A stretch of DNA of 6,032 bases from Candidatus Peregrinibacteria bacterium RIFCSPLOWO2_01_FULL_48_20. GTDB taxonomy: Bacteria; Patescibacteriota; Gracilibacteria; UBA1369; 2-02-FULL-48-14. The translations under genes were made by a program, and so were the position numbers. Positions 5,601 to 6,032 of this stretch are shown here, piece by piece (positions within the stretch are counted from its first letter, which is position 1; each line of letters opens with the position of its first letter). Under the pieces are notes generated by a model. It saw only the letters and a list, made by a program, of their open reading frames with translations, searched no databases and was not told where the DNA came from. The stretch is from assembly GCA_001787475.1 (NCBI GenBank), contig MFXB01000035.1:1523-7554 (forward strand), written 5' to 3'.

Positions 5601-6032
5601 ATGATGAAAAAACTTCTAAGTTTCATTTTCGGACTGTCCTTATTTCTTTCGGCCTGCAGTGGAATCCAGAACACCGATGAACCTATTACCGAGGATACAA
5701 CAACTGTAGACTTTGCCTTGGTGATAATGGAAGGGGGCTCTGCAGGCGATACCATCGGATGTGGCGATGCCATTTATTTCGCGAGCAAAGAAGTAAGTAT
5801 TGAACCAAGCATCAAAGCTCGAATTGAAGCGGCATTAGAGGCTCTTTTTTCCATTGAAACCGCCCTTTATGGTGAACAGAGATTTTACAATGCTTTGAGC
5901 ACTTCCTCCATCACCGAGAGCAGTGTGAATGTCTCGCCAAATGGAGACGTCAGCGTGGCTCTTACGGGAGCACTCCTCTCCGCGGGAACCTGTGACGACC
6001 CTCGAATTGAAGAACAAATCAAGCAAACAATT
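5601..6032 (+). CDS. GerMN-domain-like lipoprotein, partial (runs off right edge)
   Basis: The frame is open from the ATG at 5601 to the window end (144 codons), so the C-terminus is missing. It starts with a lipoprotein signal: MMKKLL, a hydrophobic core (residues 5-16) and the lipobox LSAC with the acceptor Cys at residue 19, so the mature protein should be tethered outside the cytoplasmic membrane. A Thr/Glu/Asp-rich linker (20-36) follows. Residues 37-144 resemble the GerMN fold: a first strand (VDFALVIME), then CGDAIYFASKEVSI (54-67), a helix IKARIEAALEALF (71-83), a YNALSTSSI segment (96-104) and NGDVSVALTG (114-123). GerMN domains occur in the spore-germination protein GerM and in non-sporulating lipoproteins of unclear role. 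Cys54 and Cys131 could form a disulfide. The second Met (5604) could also be the start. No Shine-Dalgarno or convincing separate promoter is visible. Lipoprotein call strong; GerMN call likely. Confidence 0.82.
   Translation, partial: MMKKLLSFIFGLSLFLSACSGIQNTDEPITEDTTTVDFALVIMEGGSAGDTIGCGDAIYFASKEVSIEPSIKARIEAALEALFSIETALYGEQRFYNALSTSSITESSVNVSPNGDVSVALTGALLSAGTCDDPRIEEQIKQTI

Noticed and set aside
5570..6026. Two minus-strand frames (67 and 63 codons) opposite the lipoprotein gene
   Set aside because: The plus-strand frame has a clear lipoprotein signal and domain pattern; these are shadows.

Overview
The window looks like ordinary chromosomal bacterial DNA of intermediate GC. It is gene-dense, with short intergenic gaps and two opposing transcription blocks. 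No insertion sequence, CRISPR array, tRNA or rRNA is visible. Several features together suggest, without proving, an uncultured lineage of the Patescibacteria/CPR type: a TraG/VirD4-like ATPase with a very long N-terminal region, a GerMN-type lipoprotein in a setting with no other sporulation gene, a small Cys-rich LiaI/LiaF-like membrane protein, a DUF3467 protein, and no recognisable Shine-Dalgarno sequence before any start. The long glycine-rich genes are open under the standard bacterial code with no in-frame TGA, so the UGA=Gly code of Gracilibacteria/Absconditabacteria is unlikely.

Minus strand, in transcription order. A sigma70-like promoter (5166-5194) drives an apparent three-gene unit: a DUF3467 protein (5131-4757), D-aminoacyl-tRNA deacylase Dtd (4711-4259) and a single-chain class II glycyl-tRNA synthetase (4234-2849). 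A second good promoter (2806-2834) lies in the short gap after the synthetase. It reads into an 884-residue membrane-anchored TraG/VirD4-like ATPase (2779-125). A further gene starts inside the last codons of the ATPase gene (ATG at 138) and runs off the left edge. It is probably translationally coupled.

Plus strand, reading away from the shared 126-bp divergent promoter region. A 99-residue two-helix membrane protein with clustered cysteines (5258-5557) is followed after 43 bp by a lipoprotein with a probable GerMN domain (5601 to beyond 6032), cut by the right edge.

Functionally, dtd and glyS form a translation-quality pair: one enzyme makes Gly-tRNA and the other strips D-amino acids, and glycine misattached to tRNA(Ala), from tRNA. 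The ATPase and its downstream partner suggest a membrane-associated DNA or protein translocation function, but no relaxase or other secretion gene is in view. The two plus-strand genes are envelope proteins of unknown role. Nothing here amounts to a clear new system. The best leads are the unusual ATPase architecture with its overlapping partner, the Cys-rich membrane protein plus lipoprotein pair, the A10 tract in the divergent promoter region, and the start-proximal hairpins in dtd and glyS.
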